Below, in pieces: positions 53,094 through 62,536 of a stretch of 64,000 bases of DNA. This stretch comes from Pedobacter miscanthi (GTDB taxonomy: Bacteria > Bacteroidota > Bacteroidia > Sphingobacteriales > Sphingobacteriaceae), in the NCBI RefSeq assembly GCF_003315595.1, contig NZ_QNQU01000001.1, positions 62,001 to 126,000 on the forward strand, read 5' to 3'. A model generated the notes under the pieces. It ran no database searches. It worked only from the letters and a program-made list of their open reading frames with translations, and had not been told where the DNA came from. How positions within the stretch are numbered: position 1 is the stretch's first letter; each line of letters begins with the position of its first letter. The translations under genes and the position numbers were made by a program.

Positions 53094-53129
53094 TTACGGT
53101 CCATTTAACTCAATGATATAACGCATACC

Positions 53130-53984
53130 ATGAACAATATTTTCACTACTCCGGAATGGATCAACAAATATGATTTTTCTTTTAAACAGTTAACTGAAGT
53201 ACCCGAATCGCTTTTTGAAGAAATAAATGCCCGGCTGGATGTGCTGCAAACCGAAACTCCCCTGGTGAGTATTGTAATAGCGGCCTGGAATGAAGAAGTT
53301 AATGTTATCCGCAATATGGCGAGCCTGGCCAACCTGGCCACTAAAATACCGCTTGAAATTATTGTAATTAACAACAACTCTACCGATGCAACACAGCTGA
53401 CTCTGGATAAACTGCACCTTAAAAGTTATTTCCAGCAGATACAGGGCTGTGGACCTGCGCGACAGATGGGTATGGAAAAAGCGAGGGGAAAATACATTCT
53501 GCTGGCTGATGCGGATTGCATTTACCCGGAGTGCTGGCTTGATGATATGCTGGCCATTTTAAGCAGCCCCGGCACCGTTTGTGTGTATGGCCGCTATTCT
53601 TTTATTCCCGAACCCGGTTTCCCCCGGTGGAAACTGGCCATCTTAGAGAAAATGAAGGATGCTGTTGCTGCTTTAAGGCATGTAAAACGCCCCTATCTTA
53701 ATGCATTTGGCATCAGCATGGGTTATATCCGCGAGTATGGAATGAAGGTGGGCTACGTGATGGTAAATGTGCGGGGCGAAGACGGGCGCCTGTGTTTCGA
53801 TCTGATGCAGTTTGGCAAAGTACGCCAGCTTAAGCGCAACCGTTCCCGAGCATGGACAGCACCACGAACCTTGCAGCGGGATGGTTCTTTTACCCAGGCA
53901 TTATTCTCTAGGATTTCGATCGAATCAAAAAAATTATTCTCGCTCTTTACGCCACACAAGCCACACGATACCAAGAAAATTTAA
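53130..53984 (+). CDS. glycosyltransferase family 2
   Basis: A 284-residue GT-A enzyme: SIVIAAWNEEVNVIRNMASL, EIIVINNNSTDATQ, GPARQMGMEKARGKYILLADADCIYP with the DADC metal motif (about 129-132), then an unusual C-terminus rich in Arg (KRNRSRAWTAPRTLQRDG). The gene begins 36 bp after wzx, in the same operon. Confidence 0.83.
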   Translation: MNNIFTTPEWINKYDFSFKQLTEVPESLFEEINARLDVLQTETPLVSIVIAAWNEEVNVIRNMASLANLATKIPLEIIVINNNSTDATQLTLDKLHLKSYFQQIQGCGPARQMGMEKARGKYILLADADCIYPECWLDDMLAILSSPGTVCVYGRYSFIPEPGFPRWKLAILEKMKDAVAALRHVKRPYLNAFGISMGYIREYGMKVGYVMVNVRGEDGRLCFDLMQFGKVRQLKRNRSRAWTAPRTLQRDGSFTQALFSRISIESKKLFSLFTPHKPHDTKKI

Positions 53985-54003
53985 ACCTTAAAATCAATTA
54001 ACA

Positions 54004-54783
54004 ATGTACACCTTTTTTCAGGTTTCCCTTTTAATAACGCACTACAACAGAAGTTCATCCTTAGCCAACTTGTTATATACGCTTAACGACCTAAAATGCG
54101 GTTTTGGCGAAATTATAGTTTCGGATGACGGAAGCAACGAAGAACACCTGGGCAAACTCCACCTGCTCCAAAAAGCTTTCGGTTTTAAACTGATTACCAC
54201 ACCCGTAAACCGTGGCCTGGGCCATAACATAAATAAAGGCCAGGATGCAGTAACCAAGCCTTACACCCTTTACATTCAGGAAGATTTTGAACCTTCTGCC
54301 CGGTTTCCGCACCTGTTTTTACAGGGACTGGAACACATGAAGGCAAAAAAGGCATTGGATATTGTGCGGTTTTATGCTTACTCGCCTTACGCCTACCTAA
54401 AACCCTTTGACGAACACTTTTCGCAAATGTTCCACCCTACCTTTGGGACAGATTACACCAAAATATACCTTTATTCGGACCATCCACATTTAAGAAGATC
54501 AGATTTTTTTCAAAAATTCGGCCGGTATCCTGAGGGCTTAAAGGGAGATCTTACGGAATACAAAATGTGTATTTCCTTTTTACAGAACAAAGCGCAGGGG
54601 CTGTTTTATAATGATTTTAGCAAGCTGCTGATCCAGAAAAATTCGCACCAGGAACCGAGCACCATGACCCGGATCAGCTGGCGTGAAAGTAAAGCCGTAT
54701 GGATTAAACTGTTAAGAGATACTTACCGCCAGCTTAAGTATAATTTCGACATTATTGCGCAGCCACCACTCCGAAAGCTTTAA
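54004..54783 (+). CDS. glycosyltransferase family 2
   Basis: A 259-residue GT2 enzyme: VSLLITHYNRSSSLANLLYTL, EIIVSDDGSNEEHL, VNRGLGHNINKG and the metal-binding position in YIQEDFEP, where Glu-Asp takes the place of the usual DxD. Last gene of the forward block; it converges with the acyltransferase at 54804. Confidence 0.82.
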   Translation: MYTFFQVSLLITHYNRSSSLANLLYTLNDLKCGFGEIIVSDDGSNEEHLGKLHLLQKAFGFKLITTPVNRGLGHNINKGQDAVTKPYTLYIQEDFEPSARFPHLFLQGLEHMKAKKALDIVRFYAYSPYAYLKPFDEHFSQMFHPTFGTDYTKIYLYSDHPHLRRSDFFQKFGRYPEGLKGDLTEYKMCISFLQNKAQGLFYNDFSKLLIQKNSHQEPSTMTRISWRESKAVWIKLLRDTYRQLKYNFDIIAQPPLRKL

Positions 54784-54803
54784 TAGCCTGGCTGGCTGTA
54801 ATA

Positions 54804-55895
54804 TTATGGCTTTTTCTGCAGCTGAAGTTTTTTCTGAAAGCGCATTTCGATATTCCTGTAAGTCCAGCCTGCAACCAGGTAAATTACCAGGTAATTAATA
54901 ATAAACAGATAACCGTATGCCGCAGGAGGAAATTTCAGGATCCTGATAAAAAGCACATTAAAAACACTGATGAACAGGGTATGAACCATGTAAATGGAAT
55001 AAGAATATTTCCCCATCTTCTCCAGTAAGCCTGATTTGCTAAGCATGAGGGATAAATAACCTTTCTGGAAAGCAAAAATAAAGACAGAAACGAAGAAAAC
55101 CGGTTCAAAAAGAATGCCCAGCTGACGGAATTCTTTTCCGTTAACCACCATAAAACCGACAATGATTACTGCAGATATTTCTAAAACGGTAAACAAAACT
55201 GCAGACCATTTGCTCAGGCGGTTATGGGAAAAATCGAACAGATAAAAACATAGGCTACCGGTAAAAAAGCCGATAATGCCTCTTAAGAAACCATAATTGT
55301 AAGTATAATCTAAACGTGCGCTACCGGTAAAGTTATAAATTAATGTGCCTGCCAGGGCTGCCAGTAAAAAATAAGCTATGGGTTTTAACCGATCGGATTT
55401 GAGATGGCTGAGCGAAAAACAACTAAGTGCAAAAACCACATAACTGATAAATTCTGCGCTGATAGACCAGCTCACCAAATTCCAGCTGATATCGCGTACG
55501 CCAGGGAAATCAATAGAGTTGAGCAGAAAAAAAGAAGTGATAAAGGTAAGTGTAGAATTATCAAGCGAATTATTGATCTGCACCCGGCCCGCCAGAAAAT
55601 ATTTAATTCCTTCTACCCCCAAAAACAACAATAACATTAAAAGGTGTAAAGGGTAAAGCCTGATCAGCCTTTTGTAAAGGAAGCCGGAAATGTTTTTAAC
55701 AGCGTTGATGGACCGATAGGAATAACAGATTACAAACCCACTTAACACAAAGAAAAAATCGACAAAAAGATCGGCGTTTTCGATAAAAGCATTATTCAGT
55801 ATGGGTGTATCAGAAAAAGCGCTCATGTGGTAAAACACCACCAGGGTGGCAAAAATCCCCCTGAAAACATCGAGTACTACAAATCTATGTTTCAT
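54804..55895 (-). CDS. acyltransferase 3 family membrane protein (OafA-like)
   Basis: The 363-residue protein has about ten spans and the family start VLDVFRGIFATLVVFYHMSAF with the catalytic histidine (about His22), and YSYSIYMVHTLFISVFNVLF near the C-terminus. Such enzymes add acetyl or other acyl groups to the polysaccharide from the periplasmic side. It is 3 bp downstream of the GT gene and is the last of the reverse operon. Confidence 0.87.
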   Translation of the reverse strand: MKHRFVVLDVFRGIFATLVVFYHMSAFSDTPILNNAFIENADLFVDFFFVLSGFVICYSYRSINAVKNISGFLYKRLIRLYPLHLLMLLLFLGVEGIKYFLAGRVQINNSLDNSTLTFITSFFLLNSIDFPGVRDISWNLVSWSISAEFISYVVFALSCFSLSHLKSDRLKPIAYFLLAALAGTLIYNFTGSARLDYTYNYGFLRGIIGFFTGSLCFYLFDFSHNRLSKWSAVLFTVLEISAVIIVGFMVVNGKEFRQLGILFEPVFFVSVFIFAFQKGYLSLMLSKSGLLEKMGKYSYSIYMVHTLFISVFNVLFIRILKFPPAAYGYLFIINYLVIYLVAGWTYRNIEMRFQKKLQLQKKP

Positions 55896-55898
55896 CTC

Positions 55899-57146
55899 TC
55901 AGCAATTAGATCGTTTGGTTTCCACTAATCCGGCCAGGGCATCGTATATTCCCTTTACCGATTTTTCCCAGCTGTGCGAGCGTGCAAAAGCTGCCCTTTG
56001 AAAAGCCTTTTCGGGAGTATTATGGTTAAGCAAGGTTTCAATTCCTTCAATATAACCGTTTATGCCTTCGGCCAGGTACACCTGCTCCTTAAAGGCTTTC
56101 ATAGATGGTGTAGCGGTGGCAATGGTAGGTTTGCCCAAAACCAGGTATTCATCAATCTTACGCGGATAGTTGCCAATGGTGAGATCGTTGATCAGCTGGG
56201 GGTTGAAGCACACATCAAATGCCTGTATGTGCATCGGGAGTTCATCAGTTGGCCTGGCACCAAAAAAGTGTACATTGTTAAGCTGATGCAGTCCGCTGGC
56301 CATAAAATCGGCATCTTCTGGTCCTACAAGCACAATGTTCCAGTCGGGGCGCGCTTTGGCTATGCCTGCTATCAAAGTAATATCCAGCCTGGCCGAGGTA
56401 AGTACACCCACATAACCAATAACCGGACCTGTAAAAGCCTTCGGTTGTTTCTGCTCAGGCTGCTCCAGAAAATGGTCGAAAAGGCTAAAATCGCAGCCCT
56501 GCCCAATGTAGCTGGAGTTAGGATTAGAATGCCTGCAATAATCTGCCAGGAACTCAGAATTGGCTACACAGAGGTCATTTTTTGCAATTAATTGCGGTTC
56601 GAGGGCCAATCCGTGTTTTTTATAATATGTGGTAGCAACCAGGTTATCACGCGAGTAATAAACAGCAGCGAGGGGTTGCAACAGTTCGATGAGGTAAAAA
56701 CTCCTGAACATGTCGCCATCGTTAAACAACACTGCATCGTTAAAGCCCAGGCTCTCGATTACAGGTTTTACGGCACGGTAAAATTTATGGTTATTATACC
56801 GGTTAATGCTGGTAAAAATAAATCCCCGGGGCAGCCAGTTTACCGATTCGATAAGGCAATCGGGATAGAGCGTAAAAAGGCCGGGACTGATTTCTTCGAG
56901 ACCGCTTTGTTTGCCTTTAATAATGGCCAGGCGTTTCTGTACTCTTTTATCACCCGTATGCCGCATTTTGCTGATGCGATCTAACGGCGGATTGATATAA
57001 AGCACACGGTTTTGTTTGGAAAATTCCAATGCAATATTTTTACAGTTGCTCCCAATTTCTGTATCCCAGGGCTGCTGACCTACAATGATAATATTTCGAT
57101 TTTTCAAATCTTTTTGATTAGCGTTTTTAGTATTATTTGATAACAT
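55899..57146 (-). CDS. glycosyltransferase, GT-B type (TuaH/GT4-like)
   Basis: A 415-residue GT-B enzyme: N-terminal NIIIVGQQPWDTEIGSNCKNIALEFSK, central GPVIGYVGVLTSARLDITLIAGIAKARPDWNIVLVGPED, and C-terminal NPQLINDLTIGNYPRKIDEYLVLGKPTIAT, where the KxxEY pattern reads the sugar nucleotide. It resembles the TuaH-like group. The frame overlaps the upstream GT2 gene by 14 bp, so it is translated together with it. Confidence 0.83.
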   Translation of the reverse strand: MLSNNTKNANQKDLKNRNIIIVGQQPWDTEIGSNCKNIALEFSKQNRVLYINPPLDRISKMRHTGDKRVQKRLAIIKGKQSGLEEISPGLFTLYPDCLIESVNWLPRGFIFTSINRYNNHKFYRAVKPVIESLGFNDAVLFNDGDMFRSFYLIELLQPLAAVYYSRDNLVATTYYKKHGLALEPQLIAKNDLCVANSEFLADYCRHSNPNSSYIGQGCDFSLFDHFLEQPEQKQPKAFTGPVIGYVGVLTSARLDITLIAGIAKARPDWNIVLVGPEDADFMASGLHQLNNVHFFGARPTDELPMHIQAFDVCFNPQLINDLTIGNYPRKIDEYLVLGKPTIATATPSMKAFKEQVYLAEGINGYIEGIETLLNHNTPEKAFQRAAFARSHSWEKSVKGIYDALAGLVETKRSNC

Positions 57147-58287
57147 GCCTGGTAGCTACCGAGCGTTTATTGGCCTGCTTGATGCGCATCAGAGAGCAGA
57201 GTTGTACGTAAATAAATGATGGGATGCCTGCCAGGGCCTTGTAGATATTACGATCGGCTTTGCCATGCCTTAGTGCAATAAAAAAACTTAAACCAAAAGC
57301 AATAAAGGCCGCACACCATAACCATGATAATTTGCTTCCTAAAAAAATATTGAGCAGCAAACACAACATTGAAAGCAGAATAAACAGAAAAAGTGGCGGA
57401 CGTAACAGTACCACCCCAAAAAGCAGCTGGTTCCAACTGCGGTTGCGCAAACCACGGCCAATAACAGAAAAACCCAGGCTAAAATATTTAAACCAGGTGT
57501 TGATCCAACGCGATCGCTGGTTAACCAATTGTACACGATTTGCTGTTTTTTCGTCGTAAACTATTGTACGCGGTGCAAATGCAATGCGAAGATCCTGAGA
57601 AACGATTTTTGCCTGTAAAACTTTGTCAAAACCTGCTCCCTGAAGGTCATGATCCCGGAAAGCATTAATATACAATTTGGTGCTAAAAGCCATCCCCGAT
57701 CCCGCCAGTGTTGCCGAAGAACCTAAGGCAAACATCACTTCGCCATCAAAAAAATGGTAATATAAGTCTCTTGCCGCATCCAACGAGGCAATGGTGGTTT
57801 CCAGTCGTTTTGATTTCCGCAAACCCTGAACGGCGTCAAAGCCATGATCAAAAAACACATTAAGTTCTTTTAAATACTGCCTGTCGACCAGGTTATCGCT
57901 ATCAATAATGGTAAGGAGCTTGTGTTCACGTTTAAAGTGGGCAATGGCATAAAGGTGCGAACGGGTGTTACTGGCCAATACTTTTTCGGGCCGGAGTAAA
58001 ATTACCCGCTCATCATCGAAATGAAGGCCGGATATATCGCAATTATCGCACACCAGATAGATCAGGTAATTGGAATAATCGATTTTCAGCAGTGAATCCA
58101 CTACTGCGGGCAATAATTCTGTCTGTTCATAAGCCGTAACAATAATGGCATAATCGTGCTCAACGCTTTCTATTTTAGGGTATTTGCGTTTGCCAGTCAG
58201 CAGATATCCCCCATAGAGCAACAATGGCAATATGAGGTTGTAACCGATCAGGAGCTGTATAACCAGCCAAACAACATTTAAAATCAT
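57133..58287 (-). CDS. membrane-bound glycosyltransferase family 2
   Basis: A 384-residue enzyme with spans at both ends (about 5-27 and 305-360) and a GT2 core: YAIIVTAYEQTELLPAVVDSLLKI, LVCDNCDISGL, LTIIDSDNLVDRQYL (DSD metal motif), GSGMAFSTKLY and the QRSRWINTWFKYF region, which is the QxxRW motif of processive synthases. It therefore resembles hyaluronan or cellulose synthase-type enzymes. Confidence 0.85.
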   Translation of the reverse strand: MILNVVWLVIQLLIGYNLILPLLLYGGYLLTGKRKYPKIESVEHDYAIIVTAYEQTELLPAVVDSLLKIDYSNYLIYLVCDNCDISGLHFDDERVILLRPEKVLASNTRSHLYAIAHFKREHKLLTIIDSDNLVDRQYLKELNVFFDHGFDAVQGLRKSKRLETTIASLDAARDLYYHFFDGEVMFALGSSATLAGSGMAFSTKLYINAFRDHDLQGAGFDKVLQAKIVSQDLRIAFAPRTIVYDEKTANRVQLVNQRSRWINTWFKYFSLGFSVIGRGLRNRSWNQLLFGVVLLRPPLFLFILLSMLCLLLNIFLGSKLSWLWCAAFIAFGLSFFIALRHGKADRNIYKALAGIPSFIYVQLCSLMRIKQANKRSVATRHVIK

Positions 58288-58290
58288 ATT

Positions 58291-58383
58291 TTAGGGCTTT
58301 TTGGAGAGGTAAATATTTTTGGCTTTAAACAGGCCTATAATAAAGCAGATTATTCCCGGGATGATAAAATATTCGAACGGCAT
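58291..58383 (-). CDS. 30-residue membrane protein within the exopolysaccharide operon
   Basis: A complete mini-gene (MPFEYFIIPGIICFIIGLFKAKNIYLSKKP) with one hydrophobic span and a basic tail. It starts 3 bp after the stop of the Wzy-like gene and ends 3 bp before the ATG of the next glycosyltransferase. Fitting so tightly between two operon genes, with one clean span, makes it very likely real. It is too short for most gene finders. No family is known; it may be an accessory subunit of a neighbouring membrane enzyme. Confidence 0.6.
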   Translation of the reverse strand: MPFEYFIIPGIICFIIGLFKAKNIYLSKKP

Positions 58384-58386
58384 AAC

Positions 58387-59643
58387 TTAAATTAAAATTT
58401 CTTTACCGGGTTTTAATTCCGGCGATCTGTAAATAAATACCCAGGAAAGATAGACCACAATTGAAGTCGGCATGAGGTTAATTACTTCGTTGCCATAACT
58501 GCAAAACAGAATACCTGCACAGCCTGCGGTAAGGGCAATTATTTTTACCTTCAGCACCCTGTCTGTTATTCGCCATGTAATACCGCAGCAGCTACCCAAA
58601 ATGTACATCATGATGCAAAACCAGATGGTAAGTCCTACAACTCCATACATCATCCAGATTTTCACAAAGTAACTATCGGGTTCAACTCGTGAGAGATACT
58701 TGTCCCCGTTATAAAGTTTTCCATAATATCCGGTCACTCCGGGCCCGCCCCCAAAGGGATAATCTTTCATGTAAAGTGCCAGGTTTCTTTGATTGGCCAA
58801 CCGCAAGTTTAACGAGGGATCTTCAGGATTCATTGCCGTGCGTAAACGGTAAATCTGGTAATTGCTATCGCCTATGGTAGTAAATTTAAGTATGCCAAGC
58901 AGGGCGATAACCAGAAAGCCACCACATAAAAGCGCCCGGTAATTTTTACCAAGAACAATGGCCACAAAGCCACCTATAACGATTAAAAACAAGGCACCAC
59001 GCGTACCCGAAATCAGCATACCGTAAATGTTGATTGCCCCGCATAAAAAAAGTAAAATCCTTTTCCAGGTTTTAATGGGCGCGAGCGAAAGGATAATTGC
59101 CATTAAGCCAACGTGTGCCTGCGATGCACCAAACTGCCCGGCATCACTGTAAAAAGAAAAAACACGCAAACGGCCCCATAAAAGGTGCGTGCTTGCATTA
59201 TCGAGTAAAAACACCCGCTCATTGGCACTTGGACCAATATAAAGTTGTTTAATTCCGTTTAATGAGGCCAAAGTGGAACAGATTAATACCAGGGTAAGAA
59301 AAATATCCAGGTCGCGGTGCGTCCGGAAAATTAACAGGCCAAGCAGCACCGCTATAAAGGGGTAAATGGCCGTACTGCGGATTTCATTGATCCAGCCCAG
59401 TTTACTGGAACCCGGATTAAAGCCTTCAAATAAACTTACCATCAGCCACAACAACAGCAGGTAAAAAAGACTGATATTAATGGCATCCCATTCTTTTTTC
59501 GCTGTGGTAACAATCGTAGTAAGTAAGATGAGCACAAAAAACACATCGATCAATAAACCGTAAGGCAGCAAGCCGATTTCGCGTCCAAAAAGAAACAGGA
59601 AAAAGCAGTAGGCAACCAGAAAATAAAGTAAAATCCGCTTCAT
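58387..59643 (-). CDS. Wzy/WaaL-type O-antigen polymerase/ligase
   Basis: A 418-residue membrane protein with about 11 spans and a large periplasmic loop (about 255-330) that holds the Wzy_C/WaaL-typical region (DNASTHLLWGRLRVFSFY, NQRNLALYMKDYPFGGGPG). It would join repeat units into the polymer or ligate the chain. It is in the same operon as the chain-length gene and the transferases; in this place polymerase is more probable than ligase. Confidence 0.82.
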   Translation of the reverse strand: MKRILLYFLVAYCFFLFLFGREIGLLPYGLLIDVFFVLILLTTIVTTAKKEWDAINISLFYLLLLWLMVSLFEGFNPGSSKLGWINEIRSTAIYPFIAVLLGLLIFRTHRDLDIFLTLVLICSTLASLNGIKQLYIGPSANERVFLLDNASTHLLWGRLRVFSFYSDAGQFGASQAHVGLMAIILSLAPIKTWKRILLFLCGAINIYGMLISGTRGALFLIVIGGFVAIVLGKNYRALLCGGFLVIALLGILKFTTIGDSNYQIYRLRTAMNPEDPSLNLRLANQRNLALYMKDYPFGGGPGVTGYYGKLYNGDKYLSRVEPDSYFVKIWMMYGVVGLTIWFCIMMYILGSCCGITWRITDRVLKVKIIALTAGCAGILFCSYGNEVINLMPTSIVVYLSWVFIYRSPELKPGKEILI

Positions 59644-59676
59644 TAGTTAGGTAAGCCGTATTGATGCACCGGTAAA

Positions 59677-61821
59677 TTATTTAACATCGGTTACTTTATT
59701 AAATACCCAGCCCATAAAACCGGGTTGCTCCCTGATGTAACGGATTAAAGGCCTGTCTGCTTCGCCAATTTTACCGCCATACTCAAAAAGGGCAATGTTA
59801 CGCTCAGTAAATAACAACCATTCTTTCGAAATATTAACTTCACGTAAGCTGTTCACGTCAATAATTATATAATCAAATTCTTTTTTAAGCACCTCGAAAC
59901 CATCTTTCAGGTTACCTACATTCTGGATTTCCAGCAGCGAATTCCGCTCAACGCTTTTGTTCATCACCGTAATCAGATCTTCAGTATGAAATTCTTTTTT
60001 GATCAGGAAAGACTGAAAGCTCAGGTTAGAGATCAGTCCTGTTTCATTTGATAGGGGCTGTTGTTGTTCATCAGCAATGAGCAGCACTTTTTTACCGGTT
60101 AATGCAAAGGCGTAAGCGAGGCTATGGCTTAAAAAGGTTTTTCCTGCGCCACCTGCCAAACTGGTGATACCCAAAATTTTGCTGCCAGTGTTTTCCATCT
60201 GCAAGGCAATTTCAAACCTCAGCGATCTGATCTGTTCTTTAAATACCAGGTATTTTCCGTCTGTAGATTTATCGCCCCAGATATTTCTGGCAGTGCGTTC
60301 TTTACCAGCTATTTCGTTTATATTTCCAATTACCGGACTTTCGGTAATGGCTTCGAGGGTCTGCTGGTTGCGCACAGCAGAATCTACCACCACCAACAGC
60401 AGCACAAAACTAATGCAAAGCGCAAAAGTGCCTGTACCGGCTCCGGCAATATACAGTGCCTTTTTAGTAGGTTTTGGATTGCCTGGCAACCCCAATTGTT
60501 CAATTTGGAGATTGAGACCTAATTTCTGATCGGTTTTTGCGGAATTGAAACGATCAAGTGCCAGCATGTAATCTTTGGTGGCCAGTTCTGCATCACGCTG
60601 ATAGTTTTGTATATCGGCATCAAAAGGAACCATACTGCTGTATCGGCCCCGTAAAATACGCAACTGCCCGTCCAGCGTTCTAATACTGCTCCGTGCCTGT
60701 TGTAAAGATACTTCCAGACCAACTTTTTGCTGAACAAGATCCTGTTTTGATACACGCGTATCTACTATATTTTCATCCATATTCGCCGAGCTTTTATTAC
60801 TGATCAGGCGGTTTAATGAATCAATTTTCTTTTGCATGGCAGGTTTAAATCCACCATCTATATAAAGGTTATTGGCAACTTGCAACTGCCTTTTAAGATC
60901 AACGATCTCGCGGTTGCTGGCCCTGCTGCTTCCATTAATATATCGGTCGCTCCCACCAAGTTTGCTTTCGATAGTGGCTACACCACCTGCATTCGATTGG
61001 ATTACCCGCATGGCTTCAGCACGTTGCGCTTCGTACTGCGAAATCTGGTTGTAAACTGTTGCCGATTGTTCGTCGAGGTTAAGCACCCCTTTGGTCCGTT
61101 TAAAATTTGAAAGCAGGTTATTTTTGGCATCCATTGCATTTTTTTTGCTCAGGAGCATCGAATCAAGGATTTTGGCAGAAGAGTTCTGGTTGTTTGACAC
61201 ATCATTGCTGTAACTGCTGATGAACTCGGTAGAAAGCGTGTTCACTGTAAAGGCAGATAATGCAGGATTTCCGGAAGTAAAAATCACGGAAAGCAGATCG
61301 CTGTTGGTTGCATGCGAAACCTCCAGGTCATCCCTTAACTGTTCTTCGCCATAACCCATATCTTCGGCAATGGTAAATAGTTTGTAGCGGCCTTTATCAT
61401 CATCAAGGGTTAACAGGGCATTGCTGGTCAGTTTTTTTTCAAAAAGGGCTGTAATCTCTGCCAATTCTGTACTACTTTTTGCCAATAATGATTCGGGCAA
61501 GCGTTTAAATGCACTCTTCTGATCGGTAAGATCATGAATTACTAGCCTGTAGGTAAGCAGGTTGATCATCCTTTTCATTGTAAATTTTTCTACCAGATTG
61601 GCAAACTGCTGGTTTACGGCAAAAAAATCTACCGTTTCATTGCTGATTACCTTTTTAGAAGGATCGAGCAAACCGGTTGAAATCTGTGCAACAGATTCGT
61701 ATTTTCGGGGGATATTTTTTACCAGCAGGAAAGAAATGATTATCGCCAACACGGGCAATAAGATTATGAGCCATTTAAACCTGAAAATCCGATGCAAAAA
61801 AAATTTAAAATCCATTACCAT
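59677..61821 (-). CDS. Wzc/GumC-like polysaccharide co-polymerase with C-terminal ATPase domain
   Basis: The 714-residue protein has a first span (about 17-35), a long periplasmic Wzz-like coiled-coil region (40-450), a second span (about 456-478, AGTGTFALCISFVLLLVVVD) and a cytosolic BY-kinase-like ATPase (530-714): Walker A SLAGGAGKTF, the Walker A' position LLIADEQQQ (usual DAD/DLR altered), and Walker B YIIIDVNSL. The C-terminal tyrosine cluster of Wzc is missing. It should set chain length, but kinase action may be lost. Confidence 0.85.
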   Translation of the reverse strand: MVMDFKFFLHRIFRFKWLIILLPVLAIIISFLLVKNIPRKYESVAQISTGLLDPSKKVISNETVDFFAVNQQFANLVEKFTMKRMINLLTYRLVIHDLTDQKSAFKRLPESLLAKSSTELAEITALFEKKLTSNALLTLDDDKGRYKLFTIAEDMGYGEEQLRDDLEVSHATNSDLLSVIFTSGNPALSAFTVNTLSTEFISSYSNDVSNNQNSSAKILDSMLLSKKNAMDAKNNLLSNFKRTKGVLNLDEQSATVYNQISQYEAQRAEAMRVIQSNAGGVATIESKLGGSDRYINGSSRASNREIVDLKRQLQVANNLYIDGGFKPAMQKKIDSLNRLISNKSSANMDENIVDTRVSKQDLVQQKVGLEVSLQQARSSIRTLDGQLRILRGRYSSMVPFDADIQNYQRDAELATKDYMLALDRFNSAKTDQKLGLNLQIEQLGLPGNPKPTKKALYIAGAGTGTFALCISFVLLLVVVDSAVRNQQTLEAITESPVIGNINEIAGKERTARNIWGDKSTDGKYLVFKEQIRSLRFEIALQMENTGSKILGITSLAGGAGKTFLSHSLAYAFALTGKKVLLIADEQQQPLSNETGLISNLSFQSFLIKKEFHTEDLITVMNKSVERNSLLEIQNVGNLKDGFEVLKKEFDYIIIDVNSLREVNISKEWLLFTERNIALFEYGGKIGEADRPLIRYIREQPGFMGWVFNKVTDVK

Positions 61822-61822
61822 A

Positions 61823-62503
61823 TTATTTTCCTTCCGGTATCTGCTGACCGATTATTTCTTCCAATAAATCTTTTGCTTTCAGGTAATTGCCCTCCGCCTC
61901 TACTTTTAATGTTTCTGCACTCGATTGTGTAACCCTCGATTGATTGAAAACCTCAAGGGAAACCTCACTCCGTTCAAATTTTCTCCTCAAACTTTCTGCA
62001 ACTCCTTTACTGTCTGACGCACTTTGAGTGAGCACCTTTAAACGGCTTTTTTCCTGCAGGTAGTTATAATATCTTTTTTTAACTTCGAGCGTAAGCTGGG
62101 TATCGAAGTCAAGCGCTTCTAACTGGGCTACCTTGTAATTTGCTTTGGCTTTTTTTACCATAAACGGCTTTTGGAGCAAAGAGCCTACGTTAATATTGAC
62201 GCCGAACTGAAATCCGTTTACGTTGTATGGGTTTACGGGATCCAAAACGGTGTTATTCTGGGGGCGATAAAAATAGGATGCATTTAAAATATCCAGATAA
62301 GATACTTTGGCCATAGAAACATCGTTTTTTACCGCTTCAGAAGAAATGGTCTGGATTTTTCGTTTTACGTAATTCTGCCTGGCGAGCGCAACATATTGTT
62401 CGATGTCTGCCTGGTTTACCTGGCCCAGAATGGATTCTTGCGCAAATACCGAACTGCCAACAAGCATAAATAATAAAAGGGTTATAGCTGAAATGTTTTT
62501 CAT
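61823..62503 (-). CDS. TolC-like outer-membrane efflux protein, half-length
   Basis: The 226-residue protein has a signal peptide (ends VFAQ, residue 22) and one OEP-type coiled-coil repeat (QYVALARQNYVKRKIQTIS, LDILNASYFYRPQ, VKKRYYNYLQEKSRLKVLTQSASDSKGVAESLRRKFERSEVSLEVFNQSR). Full TolC-type proteins have two such repeats and about 430-480 residues. A gene of half this size may trimerise differently or act as a periplasmic adaptor. It begins 1 bp before the Wzc-like gene and may take the place of the missing Wza export channel. Confidence 0.8.
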   Translation of the reverse strand: MKNISAITLLLFMLVGSSVFAQESILGQVNQADIEQYVALARQNYVKRKIQTISSEAVKNDVSMAKVSYLDILNASYFYRPQNNTVLDPVNPYNVNGFQFGVNINVGSLLQKPFMVKKAKANYKVAQLEALDFDTQLTLEVKKRYYNYLQEKSRLKVLTQSASDSKGVAESLRRKFERSEVSLEVFNQSRVTQSSAETLKVEAEGNYLKAKDLLEEIIGQQIPEGK

Positions 62504-62536
62504 ATAATTTTTGTGTGATATTAACCGGGCAATCTG

